Positions 1 through 8,619 of a stretch of 64,000 bases of DNA are shown piece by piece (the stretch's first letter is position 1; every line of letters starts with the position of its first letter). A model generated the notes under the pieces. It had not been told where the DNA came from. It saw only the letters and a list, made by a program, of their open reading frames with translations, and searched no databases. Source of the DNA: UBA10364 sp905182675 (GTDB lineage: Bacteria > Bacteroidota > Bacteroidia > Flavobacteriales > Schleiferiaceae); NCBI GenBank assembly GCA_963933975.1, contig CAWVWE010000009.1, positions 1-64,000 on the forward strand. The letters run 5' to 3'. A program made the position numbers and the translations under genes.

Positions 1-749
1 TTATTCCACACAATGCACATGTTTACGGACAATGGGTAGTGACATCATATTATACGTCGGGCGTCCAAATAGTAGACGCTAAATATCCGGAACTACTGGT
101 AGAAGTTGGGTATTATGACACGTCTCCATCTTTTTCTGGAAATGGTTTTTCCGGAAATTGGGGTGCATTCCCGTATTTTGCATCGGAAAAAATCATATGC
201 TCTGATATCGAAGAAGGACTTTATGTGCTTGAGCCAGAGTATATAGAGGCATCAAGAGTTCATGTGGTCGTTTATGACAGCTTAACAGGTGCTCCTTTAA
301 GTAATGCACTTGTTTCTTTCGCTCAGGCCAGCACTATTTCCAGTACGAGTATTGATGGACTCGTAAATGTTGGAACACCACTAAATATACAAGATTCGGT
401 TAATGTTGCCCTGACGGGTTATGTCTCAGTTGATATGACGCACCAATGGAATCAAGGCAATTTTGATACACTTCGTATCCCAATGATTAATGTCAATAAT
501 ATTGGCGCACGTGAATGGGATTTAAGAGCGATAAAAATCAGTCCTAATCCATCCTCGGGTCATTTTAATTTAAATGGTATCGATCTAGGTTCCTTTCAAC
601 TATTGGATCAATTAGGACGAATAGTTGAGATGGGTGACATTGTAGAAGGTTCTGTTGACCTATACTCCGTTCATCCTACTGGTCCATATATACTTAAGGT
701 GTCTACTCGAGAAGGAAGGACCCAATTCCCAGTATTCTTATTGCCTTAG
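1..749 (+). CDS. choice-of-anchor B family surface protein with T9SS tail (5' end missing)
   Basis: The reading frame is open from the first complete codon at base 3 to the TAG at 747-749, so this is the C-terminal 248 residues of a longer protein; the GTG at 39 is not the true start. The first part (NAHVYGQWVVTSYYTSGVQI, then YFASEKIICSDIEEGLYVLEP) looks like the last blades of the choice-of-anchor B (LVIVD-repeat, beta-propeller-like) family. A carboxypeptidase-regulatory-like beta domain follows (VVVYDSLTGAPLSNALVSF). The C-terminus has a type A T9SS sorting domain (ISPNPSSGHFNLNG to the end), which predicts export through T9SS and attachment at the cell surface or release. It ends 4 nt inside the convergent LOG gene. 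The family call is from motif memory; function is unknown. Confidence 0.85.
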   Translation, partial: IPHNAHVYGQWVVTSYYTSGVQIVDAKYPELLVEVGYYDTSPSFSGNGFSGNWGAFPYFASEKIICSDIEEGLYVLEPEYIEASRVHVVVYDSLTGAPLSNALVSFAQASTISSTSIDGLVNVGTPLNIQDSVNVALTGYVSVDMTHQWNQGNFDTLRIPMINVNNIGAREWDLRAIKISPNPSSGHFNLNGIDLGSFQLLDQLGRIVEMGDIVEGSVDLYSVHPTGPYILKVSTREGRTQFPVFLLP

Positions 750-1432
750 AAGTTGGTGGTATATCCTTTTTCGCCGTAAAAGTCTTCAATAATCGTAATT
801 ACATCTTCACTGTTATCCGCTAAATGAATTAGGTCAGTGTCGTTTGGCCCAATTTTACCGGTAGATTTCAATGTGTTTTCTATCCAATCCATTAAGCCAG
901 CCCAGAAGTCTTTGCCAAACAATATGATGGGAAACTTTTCGATTTTCTTAGTCTGAACCAAGGTAATTGCCTCGAATACTTCATCTAAAGTTCCAAACCC
1001 ACCTGGCATTACTACAAAAGCTTGACTGTATTTAACAAACATCACCTTGCGGGCGAAGAAGTAGTCAAAGTTTAGCGTCTTGTCAGCATCGATGTAAGGA
1101 TTACAACTCTGTTCAAATGGTAAATCAATATTCAAGCCGACACTAGGACCGCCTCCCATTTGAGCTCCCTTATTTGCAGCTTCCATGATTCCAGGTCCAC
1201 CGCCAGTAATCACGCCATATCCTTTGCTCGTGAGTCCTTTTGCTATATCCTCTGCAGCCTGTAAATATTTTGCTTCAGTATGGGCCGTCCGTGCTGATCC
1301 GAAAATACTCACACAAGGCCCAATCCTGCTTAAGGATTCATAACCATGAACAAATTCGGACATGATTTTAAATAGTGCCCAACTGTCTTCAGATTTGATT
1401 TGCGACCAGGTTTTCCTCGAATGTATTTTCAT
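746..1432 (-). CDS. LOG family (TIGR00730) Rossmann-fold nucleotide hydrolase
   Basis: This 228-residue protein has the two signatures of the lysine-decarboxylase-like/LOG family: GGGPGIMEAANKGA in the middle and PGGFGTLDEVFEAI about 45 residues later, which form the nucleotide phosphate-binding and catalytic site. Studied members cleave N6-modified or plain nucleoside 5'-monophosphates at the N-glycosidic bond (phosphoribohydrolase, cytokinin activation in plants). The bacterial substrate is often AMP-like, so the physiological role here is open. The N-terminal extension (about 45 residues before SIFGSART) is common in Bacteroidota members. It starts 9 nt downstream of uvrA on the same strand and is probably the last gene of that transcript. 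Old annotations calling it a lysine decarboxylase would be wrong. Confidence 0.88.
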   Translation of the reverse strand: MKIHSRKTWSQIKSEDSWALFKIMSEFVHGYESLSRIGPCVSIFGSARTAHTEAKYLQAAEDIAKGLTSKGYGVITGGGPGIMEAANKGAQMGGGPSVGLNIDLPFEQSCNPYIDADKTLNFDYFFARKVMFVKYSQAFVVMPGGFGTLDEVFEAITLVQTKKIEKFPIILFGKDFWAGLMDWIENTLKSTGKIGPNDTDLIHLADNSEDVITIIEDFYGEKGYTTNF

Positions 1433-1441
1433 AGCTATAGG

Positions 1442-4252
1442 TTATAACTCTAATCTAAGGAATTGTGCGGTGATACTTGCCTCAATACTAGTGATTTCTT
1501 CCGGGGTCCCTTCCGCTACTATATAACCACCTCCAGTGCCACCTTCAGGCCCAAGATCAATTACGTGATCTGCTTGTTTAATAACATCCATGTTGTGTTC
1601 GATAATGAGGACTGTGTTTCCTTGCTCAACCAGCTGTTGGATGACCTCCATGAGGACCCTGACATCTTCGAAATGTAATCCTGTTGTGGGTTCGTCCAGA
1701 ATGTACATTGTATTTCCAGTATCCTTTTTACTGAGCTCAGTCGCCAGTTTAACCCGCTGGGCTTCACCGCCACTAAGCGTGGTAGAGGGTTGACCTAATC
1801 TAATATATCCTAGGCCAACGTTAGCCATGGTCTGGAGCTTTGCGTTGATCTTCGGGACCAATTCGAAAAAGGGTAAAGCATCTTCAATACTCATGTTCAA
1901 TACGTCGCTGATACTTTTTCCTTTGTAACGGATCTCTAATGTTTCTCTGTTGAATCGCTTTCCTTGACAGGTTTCACAATGCACATAAACGTCCGGAAGG
2001 AAGTTCATTTCAATTACTCGTAAACCACCACCTTCACACGTTTCACAACGTCCGCCTTTAACATTAAAAGAGTATCGTCCTGGTTTATACCCTCGAATTT
2101 TACTCTCGGATAAGCCTGCGAACAACTGACGAATTTCAGACCATACACCTGTATAAGTAGCAGGGTTTGATCTAGGAGTTCTTCCAATTGGACTTTGGTC
2201 AATATCTATAATCTTATCGATCTGGTCAGTCCCTTCTATTTTAGTGTACGGTTGAGGTTTGCCAACTGCACGGAAGATGAGATGATTTAAAATCGGGTAG
2301 AGCGTACCATTAATGAGCGTGGATTTCCCACTTCCGCTTACCCCTGTGATGCAGGTAAGTATGCCAAGTGGAATACGTACATCCACATTGTTCAAGTTAT
2401 TACCCGTCGCGCCGTATAAATTAATGTACCCGCGTGGTGAACGTCTCTTGGCTGGGATAGGCACGTTTCTTTTTCCATTCAAGTAGTCCGCAGTAATAGT
2501 ATCAGCCTTAAGGATATCGTCAATAGTACCCTGTGCAACAATATATCCACCATGAATCCCCGCTTTTGGACCGATGTCTAAAATGTGATCTGCTGTTTCA
2601 ATCATCTCCTTATCATGCTCCACAACGATCACACTATTTCCGATGTCACGGAGTTGCTTTAAGGAATGAATGAGTCGTGCATTATCTCGTTGGTGTAGAC
2701 CTATAGAAGGTTCGTCCAAAATGTACAGCACATTAACTAACTGTGATCCAATTTGCGTTGCCAAACGAATACGCTGTGCTTCACCACCACTTAAACTTCG
2801 CGCACTGCGGTTAACATTTAAATACCCTAAGCCTACATCCAGCAGAAAGGCGGTACGCGCCTTGAGTTCTTTTGAAATCTCAGAGGCAATCGTCCACTCT
2901 TTTTCATTTAAATGACTGGGTAGGCTATCAATCCAATTATTGAAGTCTATCAGGCTCATCGTGCTCACATCAGAAATACTTTGTCCCACCATTTTAAAAT
3001 GCAGACTTTCTTTTCTCAATCGAGCGCCGCCACATGTTCCACAGGTAACATTTTCCATAAAGTCGTCTGCCCATCGCTGTATGGAACGACTCTTCGCATC
3101 CTTGCTCTGGTTTGCTATAAAGTGTATGACTCCTTCAAAATTGACCTTGTATTCTTTGGTTACACCGATTGTCTTGTGCTCAATAGTCATCACCTCGTTG
3201 GTACCGTGCAGTATGATCTCAAGAGCTTCGTCTGGGATATCGGCTAACGCGGTATCAAGGTTAAACCCATATTTCATTGCAATGATTTCTAACTGGTTGA
3301 AAATCCAGTTTTTTTTGTACTCCCCAACGGGAGCCAGGCCTCCTTTACGTATTGTCTTTTTGAGGTCAGGCATGACCTTGTCTAAATTGACTTCTTTAGT
3401 GGTCCCTATACCATCGCAATGAGGACAGGCACCCTTAGGACTGTTAAAAGAAAACGTATTGGGTTCAGGTTCTTGATAGGCAATACCCGTAGTTGGACAC
3501 ATCAATTGTCTTGAGAAGTAGGCAAGTTCGCCACTGTCTAAGTCAATTATAGCGATGGTTCCTTTACCATGATTCATCGCGGTTTCTACACTTTGTGCGA
3601 TACGTGCTTCAGCCGTAGCGGCAACGCGAATACGGTCTATTACAATTTCTACGTCATGCGTTTTATACCTGTCTAATCTGTATCCACCGCTTATCTCGAC
3701 GATTTCGCCGTCAACTCTAGCGCGAACAAAACCCATTCTTATGATTTGTTCAAACAGTTCACGGTAATGCCCTTTGCGCGATCTTACTACAGGAGCTAAC
3801 ACGGCAATTCGCTTCCCTGTGAAGCGTTCATTAATTAAGGAGATAATTTTAGAATCGGTATAACTTACCATCGCTTCTCCTGTTTCGTAGCTGTATGCTC
3901 TAGAAGCTCTAGCAAAAAGCAGTCGTAGAAAATCACTGAGTTCAGTAACCGTTCCTACGGTAGATCGTGGGTTTCGAGAGGTTGTCTTTTGCTCAATAGA
4001 AATAACAGGTGAAAGTCCGTCAATTTTATCCACTTCTGGACGTTCCATAGTACCAATAAATTGGCGGGCGTAGGCGCTAAAGGTTTCCATATACCTTCTT
4101 TGCCCTTCAGCATAAATAGTATTGAAAGCAAGAGAGCTCTTTCCTGAGCCACTCAGACCTGTGATGACAACTAACGAATTCCGGGGAATGCTAACGTCGA
4201 TGTTTCTGAGGTTGTGTGCTTTAGCACCGTAAACTTCTATGAATTCATTCAT
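1442..4252 (-). CDS. uvrA: excinuclease ABC subunit A
   Basis: UvrA is the damage-recognition ATPase of nucleotide excision repair; it loads UvrB at DNA lesions. At 936 residues it is full length. It has two ABC modules: Walker A GLSGSGKSS near residue 33 and GVSGSGKST in the second half, each with a signature (SLSGGEAQRIRLA; TLSGGEAQRVKLA) and Walker B (YILDEPSIGLHQRD; YILDEPTTGLHFED). Zinc-binding cysteines appear as CPHC in the first module and CETC/CETC in the second. The start overlaps the stop of the upstream transglycosylase gene by one base (TAATG), so the two are translationally coupled. It is followed by the LOG gene. The TIGR00630 architecture is unambiguous. Confidence 0.98.
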   Translation of the reverse strand: MNEFIEVYGAKAHNLRNIDVSIPRNSLVVITGLSGSGKSSLAFNTIYAEGQRRYMETFSAYARQFIGTMERPEVDKIDGLSPVISIEQKTTSRNPRSTVGTVTELSDFLRLLFARASRAYSYETGEAMVSYTDSKIISLINERFTGKRIAVLAPVVRSRKGHYRELFEQIIRMGFVRARVDGEIVEISGGYRLDRYKTHDVEIVIDRIRVAATAEARIAQSVETAMNHGKGTIAIIDLDSGELAYFSRQLMCPTTGIAYQEPEPNTFSFNSPKGACPHCDGIGTTKEVNLDKVMPDLKKTIRKGGLAPVGEYKKNWIFNQLEIIAMKYGFNLDTALADIPDEALEIILHGTNEVMTIEHKTIGVTKEYKVNFEGVIHFIANQSKDAKSRSIQRWADDFMENVTCGTCGGARLRKESLHFKMVGQSISDVSTMSLIDFNNWIDSLPSHLNEKEWTIASEISKELKARTAFLLDVGLGYLNVNRSARSLSGGEAQRIRLATQIGSQLVNVLYILDEPSIGLHQRDNARLIHSLKQLRDIGNSVIVVEHDKEMIETADHILDIGPKAGIHGGYIVAQGTIDDILKADTITADYLNGKRNVPIPAKRRSPRGYINLYGATGNNLNNVDVRIPLGILTCITGVSGSGKSTLINGTLYPILNHLIFRAVGKPQPYTKIEGTDQIDKIIDIDQSPIGRTPRSNPATYTGVWSEIRQLFAGLSESKIRGYKPGRYSFNVKGGRCETCEGGGLRVIEMNFLPDVYVHCETCQGKRFNRETLEIRYKGKSISDVLNMSIEDALPFFELVPKINAKLQTMANVGLGYIRLGQPSTTLSGGEAQRVKLATELSKKDTGNTMYILDEPTTGLHFEDVRVLMEVIQQLVEQGNTVLIIEHNMDVIKQADHVIDLGPEGGTGGGYIVAEGTPEEITSIEASITAQFLRLEL

Positions 4253-5151
4253 TACTCTTTGGCAACCAAAATTTGGTACGTATTGTTTGAGTTGTTACTT
4301 AATTTAGAAGCACGAAGCCATGGATTATACAATCGAAGTGCTTTATAAGTGGTGTTGTGATCTATCGACCAATCAACCCAATTTGGAACAGACGAATTAA
4401 CTGTAATGGTGTCAAAAACAGGTAATGAGTATCCTTCGCTTTTATGGTATATATAGCCATAATCATCCAAGTGTTCATGAATGTGTTTTAATGCTGCCAT
4501 GCGATATACATATCTACCAGTTTCACTGTTTAACCTGAGTTCGTAGTACGAATTCACGCGTTGCTCTGCTAATATTTTAGCTGTACCACCCATACCCATA
4601 TTATAGGAAGCCGCGGCCAGTGTCCAATTATTAAATTTATCATGTGCTTTGTTGAGGTATTCACAAGCTACTACGGTTGCTTTAACCATGTGGTAACGCT
4701 CATCTATTTCACTGTTCACCTCCAACCCATGGTCCAACGCCGTTCCTTTCATGATCTGCCAAGGCCCCGCTGCGCCTGCTGGGCTAACTATATTTTGTAG
4801 TCCGCTTTCAATAAGTGCGAGATATTTGAAGTCTTCAGGAATTCCATGTTGCTTTAATATTGGTGTAATGATGGGAAACCATTTGTCACTCCTTTTAAGC
4901 ATGAGTAAATTATTGCTTTGCCAGTAGGTGTTTACAAGAATTTCACGGTCAAGACTTTCTTGCACATCCAGCTTGTCCAACGGCATCAATTCACTCGCGA
5001 TCTGGAGCGTTTCAGGAAGTGGAAAAGGTTTTATGGTGCTTGGCTTCACTTCTGTTGGATGTGGCTGATCAGTTTCTGCTGAGGTGAAAATAACTATTGA
5101 AGTCACTAAGCCAACTAATAGCAAGAAGGAGGTAATGTATTTAAGGCGCAT
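4252..5151 (-). CDS. lytic transglycosylase, SLT domain (MltD-like, no LysM)
   Basis: A membrane-anchored or exported peptidoglycan lytic transglycosylase. I chose the ATG at 5151 (299 residues) because it gives a clean N-terminal hydrophobic segment (ITSFLLLVGLVTSIVIF); a longer in-frame start at 5205 would run 65 nt into rfbC. The SLT catalytic domain begins near residue 105, with LALIESG carrying the predicted catalytic Glu115, then AAGPWQIM and AAASYNMG. Family members cleave the MurNAc-GlcNAc bond to give 1,6-anhydro products. MltD proteins usually end in LysM repeats; none is visible here, so wall binding must be by the catalytic domain alone. The gene overlaps the rfbC stop by 11 nt upstream and uvrA by 1 nt downstream. 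The physiological role (growth or remodelling) is inferred. Confidence 0.88.
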   Translation of the reverse strand: MRLKYITSFLLLVGLVTSIVIFTSAETDQPHPTEVKPSTIKPFPLPETLQIASELMPLDKLDVQESLDREILVNTYWQSNNLLMLKRSDKWFPIITPILKQHGIPEDFKYLALIESGLQNIVSPAGAAGPWQIMKGTALDHGLEVNSEIDERYHMVKATVVACEYLNKAHDKFNNWTLAAASYNMGMGGTAKILAEQRVNSYYELRLNSETGRYVYRMAALKHIHEHLDDYGYIYHKSEGYSLPVFDTITVNSSVPNWVDWSIDHNTTYKALRLYNPWLRASKLSNNSNNTYQILVAKE

Positions 5152-5695
5152 ATGTAAAAGGAGAATCAAACTCCACAAAGTTAGGTCCCTTTTGGTCCTT
5201 TTCACTTAAAATTGGTGAGATAACTTTCCAATCTATCTGGAGTGATTCATCTGACCAAAGAATGCTTCCTTCGTGCTCAGGACTATAGGTGTCCGTGCAT
5301 TTGTAAAGAAAAACAGTGTCGTCTTCAAGTGTAGCAAACCCATGAGCGAAACCAGGTGGTATCCAGAGCATTTTTTTGTTTTCACCACTGAGTTCAACGG
5401 CATGGTGCTGTCCATAGGTTGGAGATCCTTTTCTAATATCAACGGCGACATCTAGAACTCTTCCTCGCTGTACTCTGACAAGCTTTCCTTGCGCCTTGGG
5501 AGGTGCTTGAAAGTGTAATCCACGAACTACACCGGCACTTGAATAACTTTCGTTGTCTTGAACAAAATCTGCTTGAATACCAGCGACTTTAAATAATTCG
5601 GCACTGTAGCTCTCAAAAAAGTAGCCCCTGTCGTCACCAAAAACACGAGGTTCTATTTCTAATAAGTCAAGTAAGGGTGTAGGTAGTATTTTCAT
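5141..5695 (-). CDS. rfbC: dTDP-4-dehydrorhamnose 3,5-epimerase
   Basis: RmlC/RfbC converts dTDP-4-keto-6-deoxyglucose to dTDP-4-keto-L-rhamnose, the third step of dTDP-L-rhamnose synthesis for surface polysaccharide. The 184-residue cupin carries the family signatures GDDRGYFFESY, QDNESYS, VVRGLHFQ (catalytic His61) and VQRGRVLDVAVDIRKGSPTYG. The other rml genes (A, B, D) are not in this window, so the gene stands apart from a sugar cluster. A close homologue acting on another dTDP sugar cannot be excluded. A phylum-type -7 box lies only 5 nt before the ATG (see 5701-5708), so it probably starts the transcript that continues through the transglycosylase, uvrA and the LOG gene. Confidence 0.93.
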   Translation of the reverse strand: MKILPTPLLDLLEIEPRVFGDDRGYFFESYSAELFKVAGIQADFVQDNESYSSAGVVRGLHFQAPPKAQGKLVRVQRGRVLDVAVDIRKGSPTYGQHHAVELSGENKKMLWIPPGFAHGFATLEDDTVFLYKCTDTYSPEHEGSILWSDESLQIDWKVISPILSEKDQKGPNFVEFDSPFTYAP

Positions 5696-5700
5696 ATAGC

Positions 5701-5708
5701 CAAAAATA
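5701..5708 (-). promoter_or_regulatory. TAnnTTTG-type -7 box before rfbC
   Basis: On the minus strand this reads TATTTTTG, an exact match to the Bacteroidota -7 consensus TAnnTTTG, and it ends only 5 nt before the rfbC ATG. No clear TTTG -33 element sits at the usual spacing. The predicted transcription start falls on or near the A of the start codon, so the mRNA could be leaderless. Confidence 0.5.
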
Positions 5709-5718
5709 GCAGGATATA

Positions 5719-6381
5719 CTATACAAGAGCAGGATCTACGTGTTCTTTAAGTAAGTAAGATATTTCTTGTCCGTGGGTGTGAAAACTGAGGTGCGCAGCG
5801 TCCTTGAGTGTCCACGTTCTATTTCCCCCATGCGTGGAATTAGGGAATACAGGATCAAATTCGCCTTGAATAACGTCGATAGGACAAAGAGGAGTAGGGT
5901 GGTTCCAGCTTAATACTTGTTTTAGGACCCAACGGTAGTAACGGTCATCAAATTGTTCCATCATCTCTAATGTCAAATCAAGCTGGCTACTCGGTTTGCT
6001 ATTGAGTCTAGCTAAAAAAAATATAAACTTCATGACACTGTCCTTTGGAGCCCAGCGCAGGAGGCCGGTTAAGGACAATAGACGGAAGAATGGTCTAACG
6101 GCACTCTTATGATGTAGTGAGCTAAGTAATACGACTCGTTGTACTTTATTTCTGCTCGCCCAGTCTTGAGCAATAATACCACCAAAACTGTAGCCTAAAA
6201 TCAGATCGTTTGTAGCAATATCATGTTCGTCTAAAAGTCTATCGGAATAAGATGATATTGATTCACCATCTTTTGGATCCAACCATTCGAGAAAAGTGGC
6301 GGACCATGGAAATTTGAACGAACGAAATATTCTTGAATCGGCACCCATTCCTGGAAGTACCCATACCCGAGGCTTATGCAT
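5719..6381 (-). CDS. alpha/beta hydrolase fold protein
   Basis: A 220-residue soluble hydrolase. The predicted catalytic triad is Ser65 in GYSFGG (a GxSxG elbow), Asp in GEFDPVFP and His in DAAHLSFHTH near the C-terminus. The oxyanion-hole region VLPGMGADSRIF is at the N-terminus. There is no signal peptide. The substrate cannot be read from sequence; small esterases and lipases of this size are diverse. Its start lies 8 nt inside the end of suhB, so the two are co-transcribed and probably translationally coupled. The next gene downstream, rfbC, seems to have its own promoter in the 23-nt gap. Confidence 0.8.
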   Translation of the reverse strand: MHKPRVWVLPGMGADSRIFRSFKFPWSATFLEWLDPKDGESISSYSDRLLDEHDIATNDLILGYSFGGIIAQDWASRNKVQRVVLLSSLHHKSAVRPFFRLLSLTGLLRWAPKDSVMKFIFFLARLNSKPSSQLDLTLEMMEQFDDRYYRWVLKQVLSWNHPTPLCPIDVIQGEFDPVFPNSTHGGNRTWTLKDAAHLSFHTHGQEISYLLKEHVDPALV

Positions 6382-7177
6382 GACCTATATGTTTTTCAAC
6401 TACTGTAAAAACACGTCCGTGTATGTTTTTGTTCGCTGCAATAATGCTGTTAGAGGCGATTGGGACATTTAACCCTTCAAAATTGGTGACATATCCTCCC
6501 GCTTCACGTACTAAAACCACACCGGCTGCGACATCCCATGGGCTCAATCCATACTCGAAATAACCGTCAAATCTTCCACAAGCGGTGTAGGCAAGATCAA
6601 CAGCTGCTGTTCCAATACGACGTACACCTCTGGTATGCTGGTAAAAGTGTGCAAGCGTATTTTGAAAACCAGCTAGTTTCGAAAAGTTATAGTAAGGGAA
6701 GCCTGTAGCTAATAGTGTGTCCTCCAATGCTTCTGTTGAGGTAGTGGTTATAGGCCTGTCGTTTAAGAAGGCACCTCCATTTTCAAAGGCATAAAAGCAT
6801 TCGTCCATTCCAACTTCGTAGACCACACCAACAATCGGCCATTTATTTTTCAGTAATGCGATAGAAACGCTATAAATGGGAAGGCCATGGATGAAGTTCG
6901 TGGTACCATCTAAAGGGTCAATAACCCACGTATACTCGGAGTCAATATCTTGTTCAGTGGTCTTTTCCTCGGTAAGAAAGCCCGCTTCTGGCAATAGTGC
7001 GCTAAGCCGTGTAACCAGCAGTTTTTCAGCAGTTCGATCAACGTCACTAACTAATGCATTTAAACTCTTAGAGGTTACTTGATCTTTATCAAAAGTAGCC
7101 TGCGAAATCCGCAAATAGTTCCCCGCTTCTTTGGAAATAGCAGTAACCTTCGAAGTAATATCTTTTAAGTTGATCAT
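6374..7177 (-). CDS. suhB: inositol monophosphatase family protein (SuhB-like)
   Basis: A 267-residue Mg2+-dependent, Li+-sensitive-type phosphatase. It shows the three metal-site motifs of the family: the acidic pair in TEEKT (around residue 70), VIDPLDGTTNF (Asp87, Asp90, Gly91) and SPWDVAAG towards the C-terminus. Members hydrolyse inositol 1-phosphate and related sugar phosphates or nucleotides; SuhB in enterobacteria also binds the transcription machinery. Which of these applies here is not visible in sequence. It overlaps the downstream hydrolase by 8 nt. The 86-bp gap upstream, towards mtaB, holds a short palindrome (7246-7259). Confidence 0.92.
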   Translation of the reverse strand: MINLKDITSKVTAISKEAGNYLRISQATFDKDQVTSKSLNALVSDVDRTAEKLLVTRLSALLPEAGFLTEEKTTEQDIDSEYTWVIDPLDGTTNFIHGLPIYSVSIALLKNKWPIVGVVYEVGMDECFYAFENGGAFLNDRPITTTSTEALEDTLLATGFPYYNFSKLAGFQNTLAHFYQHTRGVRRIGTAAVDLAYTACGRFDGYFEYGLSPWDVAAGVVLVREAGGYVTNFEGLNVPIASNSIIAANKNIHGRVFTVVEKHIGHA

Positions 7178-7245
7178 ATTAATTTGTTCTTAGGTAGTTT
7201 AAACGGACGGTAGATTAGATTTCAGAACATGATAAGTTAAGAAAT

Positions 7246-7259
7246 CACATTTTAATGTG
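7246..7259. repeat. short palindrome CACATT-TT-AATGTG upstream of suhB
   Basis: A perfect 6-bp inverted repeat with a 2-nt centre lies in the 86-bp gap between the mtaB stop and the suhB start. It has no T-run, so it is a poor terminator. The same half-sites, with a 3-nt centre, occur in the sixA promoter at 43408-43424, so an operator is possible but weakly supported. Confidence 0.3.
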
Positions 7260-7263
7260 CAGC

Positions 7264-8619
7264 TCAAAGATTTGAAAAGTCCGTTGCGTTTTCTACGCTG
7301 TCTGGTAACTCTAATGTCATTAAACCACTGTGGTCAATTTCACTCAGCTTCGCAGAAATGGTTTTATTCGCCCATTGTGGGTTCCAAAAGGTTTTCACAC
7401 GAACATAGTTGTCAGTGTAACCTAGCATAAATCCTTCTCGATTATCATTTTCGAAGAGAATCGTTTTGTATTTGCCGATTTGACTTTCATAAAACGAACG
7501 CTTCTTTTTTTCGCTTAAAATCCGAAGCATTTTGTTGCGACGCTTCCGTTCAGTAATGGGTACTACACCATCCATACTCGCCGCATTTGTATTTGGACGT
7601 TCACTATAGGTGAATACGTGTAAATAACTAATTGGAAGATCATTAAGTAGGTTGTAAGTATCTAAAAAGTATGCTTCAGTTTCTCCTGGAAAACCCACGA
7701 TTACATCAACTCCAATGCATGAATCCGCATCTGCCGACTTTATGGCATGTACCCTTTTTATGTACAGATCAGTCATGTATCTTCTCTTCATTTTTTTCAA
7801 GACAGCATCTGAACCACTCTGCAGCGGGATATGAAAATGAGGAACGAATTTTGTCGAAATTGCTGTGAAAGAGATGATTTCATCTCTAAGTAAATTGGGC
7901 TCAATACTTGATATTCGCATGCGTGCAACATCAACATTAGCATCCAATGCTTGGACTAACTCTAAGAAGGTGTGCTCATGTCGCTTATTTCCAAATTCTC
8001 CCTTGCCATAATCTCCCACATTCACTCCCGTAAGAACTATTTCCGAGATTCCTTTTGCCGCAATTTCTTGGGCATTTTTAACCACGTTATCTAATGTGTC
8101 TGACCTAGAAATACCTCTTGCCAATGGAATAGTACAGTACGTACATTTATAATCACAACCGTCTTGAACTTTTAAGAAGGCCCGTGTCCTATCACCAGCA
8201 CTGTAGGAACTCACAAAGTTTTTAGCTTCTGAAATCTCGCAACTATGCATCACCGCTGGCCCAGTGGTTTTTTCTAAGGCACCTATAAACTCAGTGATGT
8301 TAAACTTCTCTGAGGCTCCTAGTACTAGATCTACACCAGGCATTTGCATGATATGTTCTGGTTTTAATTGGGCATAACATCCCACAATAATGATAAACCC
8401 ATCGGGGTTGGCTTTAAGCGCACGTCCAACAATATTGCGACATTCGCGATCTGCATTTTCTGTAACAGAGCAGGTATTGATGACATAAACATCGGCGTGA
8501 TCTGAAAACTCAGTACGAGCAAAGCCCTTGGTGATAAAGTCCTTCGCTATGGTAGAAGTCTCAGCGAAATTTAACTTGCACCCCAGTGTATGAAAGGCAA
8601 CAGATTTATTGGAGGTCAT
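7264..8619 (-). CDS. mtaB: tRNA t6A37 methylthiotransferase MtaB (radical SAM)
   Basis: MtaB converts t6A37 to ms2t6A37 in ANN-decoding tRNAs. The 451-residue protein has the MiaB/MtaB architecture. An N-terminal UPF0004 domain provides Cys14 (TLGCKLN), Cys50 (INTCSVT) and Cys81 (VGCYAQ) for one [4Fe-4S] cluster. The radical-SAM motif GCDYKCTYC (Cys155, Cys159, Cys162) holds the second cluster. A TRAM-like RNA-binding end follows (LFENDNREGFMLGYTDNYVRV). TLGCKLNFAE rather than the MiaB-type TYGCQMN favours MtaB over MiaB. Its ATG overlaps the murB stop by 4 nt, so it is the last gene of the aminotransferase-murB-mtaB transcript. Confidence 0.93.
   Translation of the reverse strand: MTSNKSVAFHTLGCKLNFAETSTIAKDFITKGFARTEFSDHADVYVINTCSVTENADRECRNIVGRALKANPDGFIIIVGCYAQLKPEHIMQMPGVDLVLGASEKFNITEFIGALEKTTGPAVMHSCEISEAKNFVSSYSAGDRTRAFLKVQDGCDYKCTYCTIPLARGISRSDTLDNVVKNAQEIAAKGISEIVLTGVNVGDYGKGEFGNKRHEHTFLELVQALDANVDVARMRISSIEPNLLRDEIISFTAISTKFVPHFHIPLQSGSDAVLKKMKRRYMTDLYIKRVHAIKSADADSCIGVDVIVGFPGETEAYFLDTYNLLNDLPISYLHVFTYSERPNTNAASMDGVVPITERKRRNKMLRILSEKKKRSFYESQIGKYKTILFENDNREGFMLGYTDNYVRVKTFWNPQWANKTISAKLSEIDHSGLMTLELPDSVENATDFSNL

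Noticed and set aside
2940..3422. 160-codon plus-strand frame inside uvrA
   Set aside because: It lies wholly opposite a certain uvrA gene, and its translation has no recognisable motif.
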